Assembly: GCA_022447545.1 (NCBI GenBank)
Contig: JAKVBI010000011.1
Location: forward strand, 1 to 64,000
Source: Myxococcota bacterium
GTDB lineage: Bacteria > Myxococcota_A > UBA9160 > SMWR01
Direction of reading: 5' to 3'
DNA length: 64,000 nt
The notes below the pieces were generated by a model. The model made no database searches, was not told the DNA's origin, and was given only the letters and a program-made list of their open reading frames with translations. The position numbers were made by a program, and so were the translations under genes. This document shows, piece after piece, positions 17,795-26,200 of this stretch (positions within the stretch are counted from its first letter, which is position 1; each line of letters starts with the position of its first letter).

Positions 17795-17832
17795 TTCGAA
17801 GACGCCCACTCGTTTCTGCGTTTCGGCCCGAC

Positions 17833-18303
17833 TCAACAACTCGGGTCTCCGTAGTTGTATCGGCGAGTCGCAAGAGAAAGGCTCTTGGGTGCTGGGAAAT
17901 CTACTTCCGACCAGCTGACGCGGACTTCCACATCCCGAAGACAGTTCGAGGCCGCAATGTCGTCCACCTTCCAGGCCACGTCGTAACTCTTCTCGACAAC
18001 TGCACCGCCGCCCGACGGTACCGCCACCACTCGATCTACCGGGGAACCCGCACCCGTCCACGCTGGGGCCGTCCAGGCTCCCGCAGCACTCGCCGCGTCC
18101 AGCGTCGACCAGGGCAGCCGGTGAACTTGTTCCAGAATCGTACGCGCAACTGCTGCAGCGTCGGAGGTGTGCTTCCCAGACGCCCCGTCGGACAGGGCTT
18201 TGAGTTGCATGGCTGCCAGCGCCAACAGGCCGAAGGCCAGGATCCCCATGGCGATAAACACCTCGGGCAATGAGAAACCTGCGTTACGTGATCTCACCCC
18301 CAT
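17833..18303 (-). CDS. pilV: Minor pilin PilV
   Basis: About 156 residues. The class III leader RNAG|FSLPEVFIAMGILAFGLLALAAMQ has the prepilin peptidase site and Glu5. The next block (AAVARTILEQVHRLP) matches the type IV pilus modification protein PilV family. The C-terminus contains a conserved Cys pair. ATG at 18303 lies two bases after the fimT stop and eight bases after GGAGG, better than the TTG at 18318. It is the second gene of the minor-pilin operon. Confidence 0.92.
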   Translation of the reverse strand: MGVRSRNAGFSLPEVFIAMGILAFGLLALAAMQLKALSDGASGKHTSDAAAVARTILEQVHRLPWSTLDAASAAGAWTAPAWTGAGSPVDRVVAVPSGGGAVVEKSYDVAWKVDDIAASNCLRDVEVRVSWSEVDFPAPKSLSLATRRYNYGDPSC

Positions 18304-18305
18304 CC

Positions 18306-18947
18306 TCAGGGCCTCCAACTCGCGCCCACCCAGGGATGTACCCGTGTGGTACCCAGGGGCCCCATGACGATCGCGTAGTCGCGACGGCCATTACTCAGAT
18401 AGACGGCACCCGCGCCGCTTCCAACCTCACCTACCACACAGCCGGTCGGGGTGAACGGCCGTGGAAGCCCGTCGGGCTCGAACAAAACCCACTTCGCAGG
18501 CTGGGCGCCATCACCGTCACCGAAGGTGAAGCCGTTGGTCATCGAAGACGGAAATGCACCCTCGTCGTCAGGCGCTTGAACCGTATTGGCCTGGGCGACC
18601 GTGGTTCCCCAGACGACACTCTCGATCTCACCCACGCGATGAACCGACTCGCCGGCGTCCACCGCGCAGTTGCCAGCTCCCGGAAGGCCATCGTCGGCGA
18701 TTTCAATCATCGCCGTGGCTCCGACGGATGCATCAAATGTAACCAGGTGTGTTCGACCGGTGCTCATGGCCTGCATCCGCGCCATCAAAAGCGCATCGGA
18801 AACCGCACGGGCTGCACCTTTGACTCGTAGGTCTGCGCGCCATTGAACGAAACCCGGCAGAGCCACGGCTGTCAGCACCGAGATGATTCCGAGTGCAATC
18901 GAAAGCTCGATGAGGGACATCCCAGCCTGTCGGTCACCTTTGCGCAT
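18306..18947 (-). CDS. fimT: FimT/GspH-type minor pseudopilin
   Basis: About 213 residues with a class III leader, RQAG|MSLIELSIALGII, hydrophobic helix VLTAVALPGF and the GspH-type core AARAVSDALLMARMQAMSTGR. The globular domain has three cysteines, two of which could pair. FimT/FimU proteins prime pilus assembly with PilVWX and in some species bind DNA during uptake. ATG at 18947 follows GGAGGGGG at a good distance. It is the first gene of the minor-pilin/pilY1 operon, and a sigma54-type promoter lies about 36-51 bases upstream. Confidence 0.9.
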   Translation of the reverse strand: MRKGDRQAGMSLIELSIALGIISVLTAVALPGFVQWRADLRVKGAARAVSDALLMARMQAMSTGRTHLVTFDASVGATAMIEIADDGLPGAGNCAVDAGESVHRVGEIESVVWGTTVAQANTVQAPDDEGAFPSSMTNGFTFGDGDGAQPAKWVLFEPDGLPRPFTPTGCVVGEVGSGAGAVYLSNGRRDYAIVMGPLGTTRVHPWVGASWRP

Positions 18948-18982
18948 CGTCCGCAATCCCCCTCCCCTCGGGCAACTCTTGG

Positions 18983-18998
18983 AGCAAGCGCCATGCCA
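18983..18998 (-). promoter_or_regulatory. Sigma54 (-24/-12) promoter for the fimT-pilVWX-pilY1 operon
   Basis: On the minus strand the bases read TGGCATGGCGCTTGCT. The consensus is TGGCACG-N4-TTGCW, so only one position differs (T for C). The essential GG and GC dinucleotides are exactly ten bases apart. The expected start of transcription is near 18972, giving a leader of about 25 bases that contains the GGAGGGGG of fimT. A ten-base palindrome TTTCCGGAAA (19037-19046) lies upstream and could be part of an activator site. PilR, encoded 1.7 kb away, is the obvious candidate activator. Confidence 0.75.
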
Positions 18999-19036
18999 CG
19001 TGGAACGGGTCGGACAAGGGGCTGGATTCCTTTAGC

Positions 19037-19046
19037 TTTCCGGAAA
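19037..19046. promoter_or_regulatory. Palindrome upstream of the fimT sigma54 promoter
   Basis: TTTCCGGAAA is a perfect ten-base palindrome, about 39 bases upstream of the -24 element. It lies in the 170-base gap between the kinase gene and fimT. It may be an operator half-set for a regulator; chance occurrence is possible. Confidence 0.25.
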
Positions 19047-19117
19047 CACCTCCCCCCTGGGAACGGCCTCGGAGCACGCAAAACTCTGCGGGGTCCGCAA
19101 GGAACTGCGGAGGCGAC

Positions 19118-20611
19118 TCAGACCCGCCGAAGCCGACCGCGAGACTCGGGCTTCCGGCCCGTCCGCCACGAGGGGAGCGTGAGAATGAATTCGGCGCCTC
19201 TCTCCCCTGGCAAGGGCTTCCGCACGAGTTTCAGAGACCCACCGAACTCGTCACTCAATCGGGCTGCATTGGCGAGCCCGAGGCCGGTTCCTCGGCCGGG
19301 GTCCTTGGTCGTAAAGAATGGGTCGAAAATTCGCTCCTGATCACATTCGCGGACTCCGGGCCCATCGTCTCGGATCCGACACTCGACCGCGTCCCAGTCC
19401 TCGCGCTCGATGGCCGGCGCGTCCCTCCCATCCCCAGACCGAAGGCGACGCGCAGCATGCCGAATGAGAACTCTGACCTGGCCCCCACTCGGTGGGTCTT
19501 CCAGGGCTTCGGCCGCGTTGAGCAGAAGGTTCAGAAGGATCTGCGATACCGCTCTGGGGTCCGCCATCGCACGCTCGTTCCCCGTTTCAGCTTCGACAGT
19601 GATTTCGATCCCGCTGAAACGGCGCTGAACACGCACGAGTTCCGCGGCCTCACCCGCCAACGCACACACGTCCACCGCCTGCATGGGCCCGCGCGCCGGT
19701 GCCGAGAAATCCAGGAGTTGAGTGAGGATCCCACGCACTCGGGCACCCTCTCGAGCGGCTCGTTCAACATGATCTCGGCTCTGCGATGAAAGACCTGGAT
19801 CTCGCTCGACGAGATCCAACAGGGCCAACATCGCCCCAATAGGATTTCCGACCTCGTGGGCCACCCCCGCTGCCAGGTGACCCACAGCTGTGAGCCGCGC
19901 AGCGCGATCAAGCCCATCACGGGCCTCTCTCAAATCTTGGTTGCTCTCCCGGAGATCGACCACCGCCTTTTCGAGTTCCTCGCTCCGCGTCCGAAGTGCA
20001 TCGGTCATCTCATTAAACGCTCGAGCAACCTCCGCCGTCTCGGTCACGCCCTCCATCGCTACATGGGCTCCGAGTCCGCCTCGCGACACCTCACGAGTGG
20101 CAGCTGCCAACGTCTGCAAAGGCCGAACGACACGGCGTCGGAGCAAATAACCACCCAGCACCGCCACAACCAGGACGTCTCCCAACACAATTCCCAGCAT
20201 GACCGATCCAGGCGCGACTGCCGGAATCACCGAAACCGCAACGTCGTCATGGGACGGCAGAGGAGTCGCGAATCGAACGGGCTCCCAAGGGGCACCCGAT
20301 TCCAAAACCGGCCTTCCCCTCTGACGCACCTTTGCCGCGAGTACTCGCGAAAGAGAATCCAAGGCCTGGGCATGCCCACCTCGCGGAGACACCCTCCCCT
20401 CTCCATCGACACGCCACCACCGCTGACCCGGAACGAACTCGATCTCAACCTCTGCCACCTCAGCCAGTAATTTCGACGAGAGTGGTGCTAGCTGCCTGAC
20501 ACGCTCGGCATGCGTGTAGACCATCAGAGACCCGAGTACACCGGCGGCCGTCAGCATCACGAAGAGCAGGCTCACCAGGATTTCGGCCTGAAGACCGCGC
20601 CGCGGGGACAC
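19118..20611 (-). CDS. Membrane sensor histidine kinase (HAMP-HisKA-HATPase)
   Basis: A 497-residue kinase. Membrane segments are near residues 12-32 and 138-158, flanking a periplasmic domain of about 105 residues. A HAMP domain (about 158-212) and a short coiled coil follow. The HisKA domain has the phospho-accepting His in AAGVAHEVGNPIGAM. The ATPase domain has NLLLNAAEAL, RDDGPGV and FFTTKDPGRGTGLGLANA. It starts with GTG five bases after the pilR stop, so it is cotranscribed with pilS-pilR although PilS already serves PilR. It may give PilR a second input or phosphorylate the orphan NtrC-type regulator at 9672. Confidence 0.92.
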   Translation of the reverse strand: MSPRRGLQAEILVSLLFVMLTAAGVLGSLMVYTHAERVRQLAPLSSKLLAEVAEVEIEFVPGQRWWRVDGEGRVSPRGGHAQALDSLSRVLAAKVRQRGRPVLESGAPWEPVRFATPLPSHDDVAVSVIPAVAPGSVMLGIVLGDVLVVAVLGGYLLRRRVVRPLQTLAAATREVSRGGLGAHVAMEGVTETAEVARAFNEMTDALRTRSEELEKAVVDLRESNQDLREARDGLDRAARLTAVGHLAAGVAHEVGNPIGAMLALLDLVERDPGLSSQSRDHVERAAREGARVRGILTQLLDFSAPARGPMQAVDVCALAGEAAELVRVQRRFSGIEITVEAETGNERAMADPRAVSQILLNLLLNAAEALEDPPSGGQVRVLIRHAARRLRSGDGRDAPAIEREDWDAVECRIRDDGPGVRECDQERIFDPFFTTKDPGRGTGLGLANAARLSDEFGGSLKLVRKPLPGERGAEFILTLPSWRTGRKPESRGRLRRV

Positions 20612-20616
20612 GCCGA

Positions 20617-22008
20617 TCAGCCCTCCGTTCCGCGCTCCGACTCGATCCCGAGCTTCTCGAGCCGGTAGCGGAAGGATCGAAACGATATCCCCAGCATTCG
20701 AGCGGCGCGCTTCTTGACCCCTCCGGAGTTCCTCAAGGCTTCGCGTAGAAGTCTGCCTTCGAACTCTTCGATCATTCGGGTCAAATCGACGCCCTCGCTG
20801 GGAATCTTAAACTCGGTCGTCGCCAGTGATTGTTGCGTCACCGACGGTGGGAGAGAATCGACATCGATTGTGCACGTGGTGGTGAGCGCAACGGCTCGCT
20901 CGACGATGTTTTCCAACTCACGAACGTTGCCTGGGAACTCGTATGCCATCAATCGATCGAGCATCGGTTTGGAAACACAATCGATTCGCTTGTCGAGCTC
21001 CTCGGAATATTTCTCCACAAAATGCTGGACTAACAGAGGGATGTCGTCGGCCCTCTGGCGCAGAGGAGGAAGTGGGATCTCGATCACATTGAGGCGGTAG
21101 TAGAGGTCCTCTCGAAACGTTCCTTTTGCGACCTCCTCATCCAAGCGCTGATTCGTCGCCGCCACGATCCTCACATCGACTGCCCGATCGGTATTCCCAC
21201 CAACCCGTCGAATCGTCTTTTCCTGGAGGACTCTCAACAACTTGACCTGGAGAGCCAGCGTCAGTTCGCCGACTTCATCGAGAAAGAGCGTTCCGCCATC
21301 GGCCACTTCGAACAGGCCCGGTTTGTTCTGGTCTGCCCCCGTAAACGCACCCTTCATGTGACCGAAGAGTTCCGACTCGATCAGATTTTCAGGTATGGCT
21401 GAGCAATTGATCGCCACCAGAGGCGCGTCACACCTCTCTCCGCTGGCGTGAACGGCCCGCGCCACGATTTCTTTGCCGGTTCCACTTTCACCCGTGACCA
21501 GAACATTCGCCTTGGCGCTGGCAACCTTCCCGATCATTTCGAACACATCCTGCATACAAGCACTCGCGCCAATCATCGCCCTCTGACGGATTTGAGCGCC
21601 CAACTGGGTACGCAGGGACTGGTTTTCAGCGGCAAGCTTCTTCTTTTCCAGTGCCTTGTCCACTACAACGCGAATCTCATCGAGCTTAAAAGGCTTCGTG
21701 ATGTAGTCGTAGGCACCGTGCTTCATGGCCTGAATCGCCGATTCAGTGCTCGCAAAAGCCGTGATCATGACCACGACCGTCTCCGGAGACTCCGATTGAG
21801 CCGCGCGCAGGACATCCAACCCGGTTCCTCCCGGCATCTGCATGTCCGTAATGACCACGTCGAAATCATCATTTTCGAGCCAAAGCAGAGCTTCCGGCAC
21901 ATCCCCGGCTGTTTCGACTGAGTGACCTTCGCCTCGACAGAAGATCTCGAGAAACTCCTGCATGCTGCGCTCGTCATCAACGATTAGAATCCGAGTTTCG
22001 CCGCTCAA
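20617..22008 (-). CDS. pilR: Sigma54-dependent response regulator PilR
   Basis: About 463 residues. The receiver has Asp in VITDMQMPGG and Lys in YITKPF. The AAA+ domain has [14 protein letters not shown] (GHMKGAFTGADQNKPG), [12 protein letters not shown] and RLNVIEIPLPPLRQR. The Fis-type HTH is SGGVKKRAARMLGISFRSFRYRLEKLG. In Myxococcus and Pseudomonas PilR activates pilin transcription with sigma54. The start is TTG at 22008: it overlaps the pilS stop (TTGA) and follows GGAGG at six bases. A sigma54-type site upstream of fimT is its likely target here. No pilA gene follows it. Confidence 0.93.
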   Translation of the reverse strand: MSGETRILIVDDERSMQEFLEIFCRGEGHSVETAGDVPEALLWLENDDFDVVITDMQMPGGTGLDVLRAAQSESPETVVVMITAFASTESAIQAMKHGAYDYITKPFKLDEIRVVVDKALEKKKLAAENQSLRTQLGAQIRQRAMIGASACMQDVFEMIGKVASAKANVLVTGESGTGKEIVARAVHASGERCDAPLVAINCSAIPENLIESELFGHMKGAFTGADQNKPGLFEVADGGTLFLDEVGELTLALQVKLLRVLQEKTIRRVGGNTDRAVDVRIVAATNQRLDEEVAKGTFREDLYYRLNVIEIPLPPLRQRADDIPLLVQHFVEKYSEELDKRIDCVSKPMLDRLMAYEFPGNVRELENIVERAVALTTTCTIDVDSLPPSVTQQSLATTEFKIPSEGVDLTRMIEEFEGRLLREALRNSGGVKKRAARMLGISFRSFRYRLEKLGIESERGTEG

Positions 22009-23795
22009 TGAAACCCTCCGATTCCACGCATTCTGACGCACATTCGCGTTCCCACTCCGACTGTACTCTCCACTTTCACAGACCCACCGTGTTCCTCGAT
22101 GATCCGATGCACCGTTGCCAGCCCGAGGCCCGTGCCTTCCTTTTTAGTGGTGAAGAATGGGTCGAAGACTCGGTCCATCTCGTCGGCCGGGATTCCGGCC
22201 CCATCGTCCGAGACCACAACCTCCAACCAGTCCGATTTCTCCGAAAATTCCTCCACCACTGCAGCGTTTCGGTGTTCTTCTGTATCGCCTTGAGGCGAGC
22301 CCAACTCACTGCCCCACCCTCCCTGCACTTCGATGGGCCGGGCACCAATGCGAACGACGCCACCATTCGGCATGGCCTGAGACGCGTTAAGGAGAAGGTT
22401 CCAGACCACCTGTCGCAACTTCTGAGGGTCTCCCCACAGCTGAACCTCGCCCGACACCTCGGGCTCGACTGTGACATCCGCAGGTCGTGCGCCTTCGAAC
22501 ACGTCGAGGACATCGCTCAACAGCGCACCGAAAGGAACGGGTTCGAAACGAACGGGGCCAGGTCGTGCGTAGTGGAGAAAATCCCCGATCAGAGCATCCA
22601 GTCGATCCGTCTCGCGATGGATGATTTCCATCAGTCGTCGGCGTTCGGTGTCGACGGATTCCTCGTCGAGCCTGGCCTCCAATAGCTGGAGAGAACCTGA
22701 AATCGCCGCCAGAGGATTCCGAATTTCGTGCGCGAGGCTTGCCGACAGCGCACCAATGGCGGCCATCCTCTCGGAACGGCGCAAATCCTCCTCCATTGCC
22801 ACTACTTCCGTTACATCCTGGAAGATCACCACATACCCACCAGACAGACCCGGCGAATCTTTTAGCGCGTAGGCGGCAACTCCCAGGTAGAGATCTTCCC
22901 CTCGCAGATTCCGATAGGTCATTCGAAAGCGGGTTCGCGACGCCGCGCCTACTTCGACAAAGTTCATGACTTCGGCTCGAAGGTTCGGAACGATCGACTC
23001 CACGTCTCGGCGTAGCGCAGCCACTTCCGGCATCCCGGTGATTCGCTCAGCCTCAGGGTTGAAGGACGTCACACGACCCTGGGAATCGGTGGTGAGCAAA
23101 CCGCTCATCAGGCTCTGGACCGTGCGTTCGTGCAGGCTCAACAACTCTTCGAGATCGGTGGTCCGGCGATCCAACGCCTCACCGGTTCGACGCAAATCGA
23201 CAGCCAGCGTCCTCCCCAGCGCGCCCGCCAGGGTCAAAGCTCCCACATGGGCCGCCCACATCGTCAGCAACAGGGAGGCCTGCCCAGCCGCCAGACTCGG
23301 GCTTCCAAGGCTCATCACACCATTTCCCAGGACGACCCCGTACCCGAGGCCACAGGAGACGACGGCCGCTACAGCCCCTGGCCCTGCGAAAAGCATCGCT
23401 CCATAGACGACGACCAGGACATAGAGAAAGGTAAGTGGGGATTCCGTGCCCCCGGAAAAGACCACCAACCCTGTGACCAGGGCGGTATCCGTGATGATGT
23501 TCGCCAAGGCACAGAACCGCGTTTCTCGGACTTTCCGCGGAATCAATCCCAGGGCAAGACTCGATGCCAGACCCGCAATCGCGACGGCGATCAACTCTGA
23601 GGACCGGATCGCACCGGTTCCGCTCGACCACGATTCCAACATGGCCACCAAAACCACACTGAAAATCGCCAGCGAAATCCGCGCAAGCCTCAAGCCGTGA
23701 AGGCGGCGCTCCAACCCCGGATCGCCACCCCCCGAACGCTCGCTCAGGAGATCAACTTCCGCCCGAAGCGGCTTCGAGGTCGCATTCGAGACCAT
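22005..23795 (-). CDS. pilS: Sensor histidine kinase PilS
   Basis: A 596-residue kinase. Six hydrophobic segments fill residues 36-200, as in PilS. A PAS domain follows (about 215-330; ERTVQSLMSGLLTTDSQGRV, FNPEAERITGM, VIFQDVTEV). The HisKA block is ALSASLAHEIRNPLAAISGS with the phospho-accepting His. The ATPase domain shows NLLLNASQAM, SDDGAGIP and FFTTKKEGTGLGLATVHRI. In Pseudomonas PilS senses pilin in the membrane and controls PilR. It lies between pilC and pilR with an overlapping stop/start, and 12 bases after pilC. Confidence 0.93.
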   Translation of the reverse strand: MVSNATSKPLRAEVDLLSERSGGGDPGLERRLHGLRLARISLAIFSVVLVAMLESWSSGTGAIRSSELIAVAIAGLASSLALGLIPRKVRETRFCALANIITDTALVTGLVVFSGGTESPLTFLYVLVVVYGAMLFAGPGAVAAVVSCGLGYGVVLGNGVMSLGSPSLAAGQASLLLTMWAAHVGALTLAGALGRTLAVDLRRTGEALDRRTTDLEELLSLHERTVQSLMSGLLTTDSQGRVTSFNPEAERITGMPEVAALRRDVESIVPNLRAEVMNFVEVGAASRTRFRMTYRNLRGEDLYLGVAAYALKDSPGLSGGYVVIFQDVTEVVAMEEDLRRSERMAAIGALSASLAHEIRNPLAAISGSLQLLEARLDEESVDTERRRLMEIIHRETDRLDALIGDFLHYARPGPVRFEPVPFGALLSDVLDVFEGARPADVTVEPEVSGEVQLWGDPQKLRQVVWNLLLNASQAMPNGGVVRIGARPIEVQGGWGSELGSPQGDTEEHRNAAVVEEFSEKSDWLEVVVSDDGAGIPADEMDRVFDPFFTTKKEGTGLGLATVHRIIEEHGGSVKVESTVGVGTRMCVRMRGIGGFH

Positions 23796-23807
23796 CTCGT
23801 TGATCGA

Positions 23808-25019
23808 TCAGCCGATGGTGTCTGCGATGCTGAAAATCGGCAGATACATCGCGATCAAAAGGGCGCCTACGGTGCCACCAAGCCCGACCATCATGGTCGG
23901 TTCCAACAGCGCAGTCAGGGCGTCTACAGCGTTGTCGACTTCGTCGTCATAGAAATCTGCGATCTTCCCCAGCATGGTCTCCATCGCGCCCGTTTCCTCA
24001 CCCACCCGAATCATTTGAACCACCATTCCGGGAAAGACCCCCGACATCTCCAAAGGCTCGGCAATGGTCTTTCCTTCGGATATCGCTGCCTTCACGGCGA
24101 ACAGGGAATCTTCAATCACAAGGTTCCCAGCGGTCTTCGCCACGATGTCCAGTCCATCCAGGATCGGAACACCGCTCGCAATCATCGTCCCCAGGGTTCG
24201 AGTGAAACGTGCGACTGCGACTTTTCGGATCAGCGGACCGAACACCGGAACGCGCAGCACCAGGGAATCCGTCACGCGTCGAAACCCGATCACATGCTGT
24301 CTCATCTGCTGAAAACAAACCGCGAAGATCACCAAGCCCGCGATGATCCACCCGACCCATGCCTGCATCCAATGAGACAAATCCACGACCATCTGAGTCG
24401 GCCCCGGCAGTGCACCACCGAAATCCGCGAACATCTGCTCAAAGGTGGGAATCACCTTTACCAACAACAAGGTCACCACACCGACTGCAACGAAGGTCAC
24501 GGCGCCGGGGTATACCATGGCCCCTCTCACCCTCTTGGCGAGGGCATCGGACTTCTCTAGATGCGCAGCCAGCCGGTTGAGAATGGTGTCGAGGATCCCC
24601 CCGACCTCGCCCGCAGCGACCAGATTCACGAACAGAGCATCAAAAGCCTTGGGATGCTTGGCAAGCGCCTCTGCGAACGTCGACCCCTGCTCGACATCGG
24701 ATTTTACTGCGCGGATGATCCGTTTGAAGGTCGCATTCGGCTGTTGGCTTCCCAGAATCTCCAGGCACTGCACCAGGGGCAAACCCGCGTCAATCATGGT
24801 CGCGAACTGTCGTGTGAAGACGACCAGATCCCGAGTCTTGATGCGAGGCTGCAAGAAAGGAAGATATTCGCTGATGTCCTTGGGCTTCTCTTTCACCGAA
24901 ACCGGAACGAGGCCCTGCGAACGCAACTGGCTCATCACCGCCTCTTGATTGACGGCCTCAAGTTCTCCCTTTTTCTTTTCGCCCTGGCGCGTCTTCGCTT
25001 TCCAGTTGTAGACCGGCAT
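23808..25019 (-). CDS. pilC: Type IV pilus inner-membrane platform protein PilC
   Basis: A 403-residue polytopic membrane protein of the GspF family. It starts MPVYNWKAKTRQGEKKKGELEA, typical of PilC. Two GspF repeats are visible, each with a cytoplasmic helical bundle (FTRQFATMIDAGLPLVQCL and FTRTLGTMIASGVPILDGL) followed by membrane helices near 170-225 and 375-400. PilC couples the PilB and PilT motors to pilin insertion and removal. The gene follows pilT by 60 bases and precedes pilS by 12. Confidence 0.97.
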   Translation of the reverse strand: MPVYNWKAKTRQGEKKKGELEAVNQEAVMSQLRSQGLVPVSVKEKPKDISEYLPFLQPRIKTRDLVVFTRQFATMIDAGLPLVQCLEILGSQQPNATFKRIIRAVKSDVEQGSTFAEALAKHPKAFDALFVNLVAAGEVGGILDTILNRLAAHLEKSDALAKRVRGAMVYPGAVTFVAVGVVTLLLVKVIPTFEQMFADFGGALPGPTQMVVDLSHWMQAWVGWIIAGLVIFAVCFQQMRQHVIGFRRVTDSLVLRVPVFGPLIRKVAVARFTRTLGTMIASGVPILDGLDIVAKTAGNLVIEDSLFAVKAAISEGKTIAEPLEMSGVFPGMVVQMIRVGEETGAMETMLGKIADFYDDEVDNAVDALTALLEPTMMVGLGGTVGALLIAMYLPIFSIADTIG

Positions 25020-25079
25020 TTAGCCCCCCTGTGTTCCGCCCCTGGGTAATCTCCTAAAAACTCGCGATCACGAACCCGA

Positions 25080-26183
25080 CTATCTCCTCTTCGAATCCGC
25101 CGCCTGTGACGACGAATGGGCGCCCTGTCGAATCAACGTTCGGAGTTCTTCGTGATCGCCGCTTCTTCCGAGGGCGTCCTCCAGAGAAACGAGTCTTCTC
25201 TGGTAGAGGTTCGCAAGGGACTGGTTCATCGTCTGCATTGAGAACCGCTCCTGACCGACCTGCATGGCAGAATAGATCTGGTGCACCTTGTCTTCGCGAA
25301 TCAAATTCCGGATCGCCGGGTTTGGAATCATCACTTCGAGTGCCATGACCCGTCCCGGACCGTTGGCCCTGGGCAACAAGCTCTGACACATAACCCCCTC
25401 CAGGACGAATGAGAGCTGGGCTCGAATCTGCGCCTGCTGATGCGGCGGAAACACGTCGACAATACGATTGATCGTCTGCACCGCCGAGTTCGTATGCAGG
25501 GTCGCGAAACATAGATGGCCGGTCTCCGCGAGCGTCAGCGCAGCCTCGATCGTCTCGAGATCGCGCATCTCACCCACGAGCACAATATCCGGATCCTGAC
25601 GCAGAATATGTTTTAGAGCCTGTGTGAATGTTTCCGTGTCAGCCCCAACTTCTCGCTGATTGACTACACAACCTTTGTGGTGATGGAGGTACTCGATGGG
25701 GTCTTCGATCGTTACGATGTGTTCGTTTCGCTCATTGTTGATGCGATCGATCATCGAAGCGAGGGTCGTCGACTTCCCCGATCCCGTCGGACCGGTCACC
25801 AGGACCAGGCCTCGTGGCTTCTGGGTCAACTCAGCACAAACGCTTGGGAGTGAGAGCTCTTCGAACGTCTTGATCTTGAAAGGAATGACTCGAAACGCGC
25901 CCGCAACATTCCCTCGCTGCATGTAGATGTTTCCGCGAAAACGCGAGAGTTTCTGCACGCTGAAGGAAAGGTCCAGTTCGTTGGTCTCTTCGAACTTCTG
26001 CTTCTGGGCATCCGTGAGCACTGAATAACAAAACTGCTTGGTATCTGTAGCGGTAAGCGGAGGGAGTCTCATGGGGTGCAACTTGCCGTCGATCCGCAAC
26101 TGCGGGGGCGTACCAATGGTAATGTGAAGGTCGCTAGCACCCTTCTCGATCATCGTCTTCAGTAATTGGTGCATGTTGGACAC
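25080..26183 (-). CDS. pilT: Type IV pilus retraction ATPase PilT
   Basis: A 367-residue hexameric ATPase of the cytoplasmic retraction motor. Blocks seen are GASDLHITIGTPPQLRIDG, Walker A GPTGSGKST, the Asp box VTIEDPIEYLH, Walker B ILVGEMRDLETIEAAL and the His box TLHTNSAVQTINRIVDVFP. The PilT-specific AIRNLIRE motif is present near residue 290. It starts at GTG 26183, 17 bases after pilB. Together with pilB and pilC it forms the motor part of the operon. Confidence 0.98.
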   Translation of the reverse strand: MSNMHQLLKTMIEKGASDLHITIGTPPQLRIDGKLHPMRLPPLTATDTKQFCYSVLTDAQKQKFEETNELDLSFSVQKLSRFRGNIYMQRGNVAGAFRVIPFKIKTFEELSLPSVCAELTQKPRGLVLVTGPTGSGKSTTLASMIDRINNERNEHIVTIEDPIEYLHHHKGCVVNQREVGADTETFTQALKHILRQDPDIVLVGEMRDLETIEAALTLAETGHLCFATLHTNSAVQTINRIVDVFPPHQQAQIRAQLSFVLEGVMCQSLLPRANGPGRVMALEVMIPNPAIRNLIREDKVHQIYSAMQVGQERFSMQTMNQSLANLYQRRLVSLEDALGRSGDHEELRTLIRQGAHSSSQAADSKRR

Positions 26184-26200
26184 GAAGCATCCCTCTCGAT

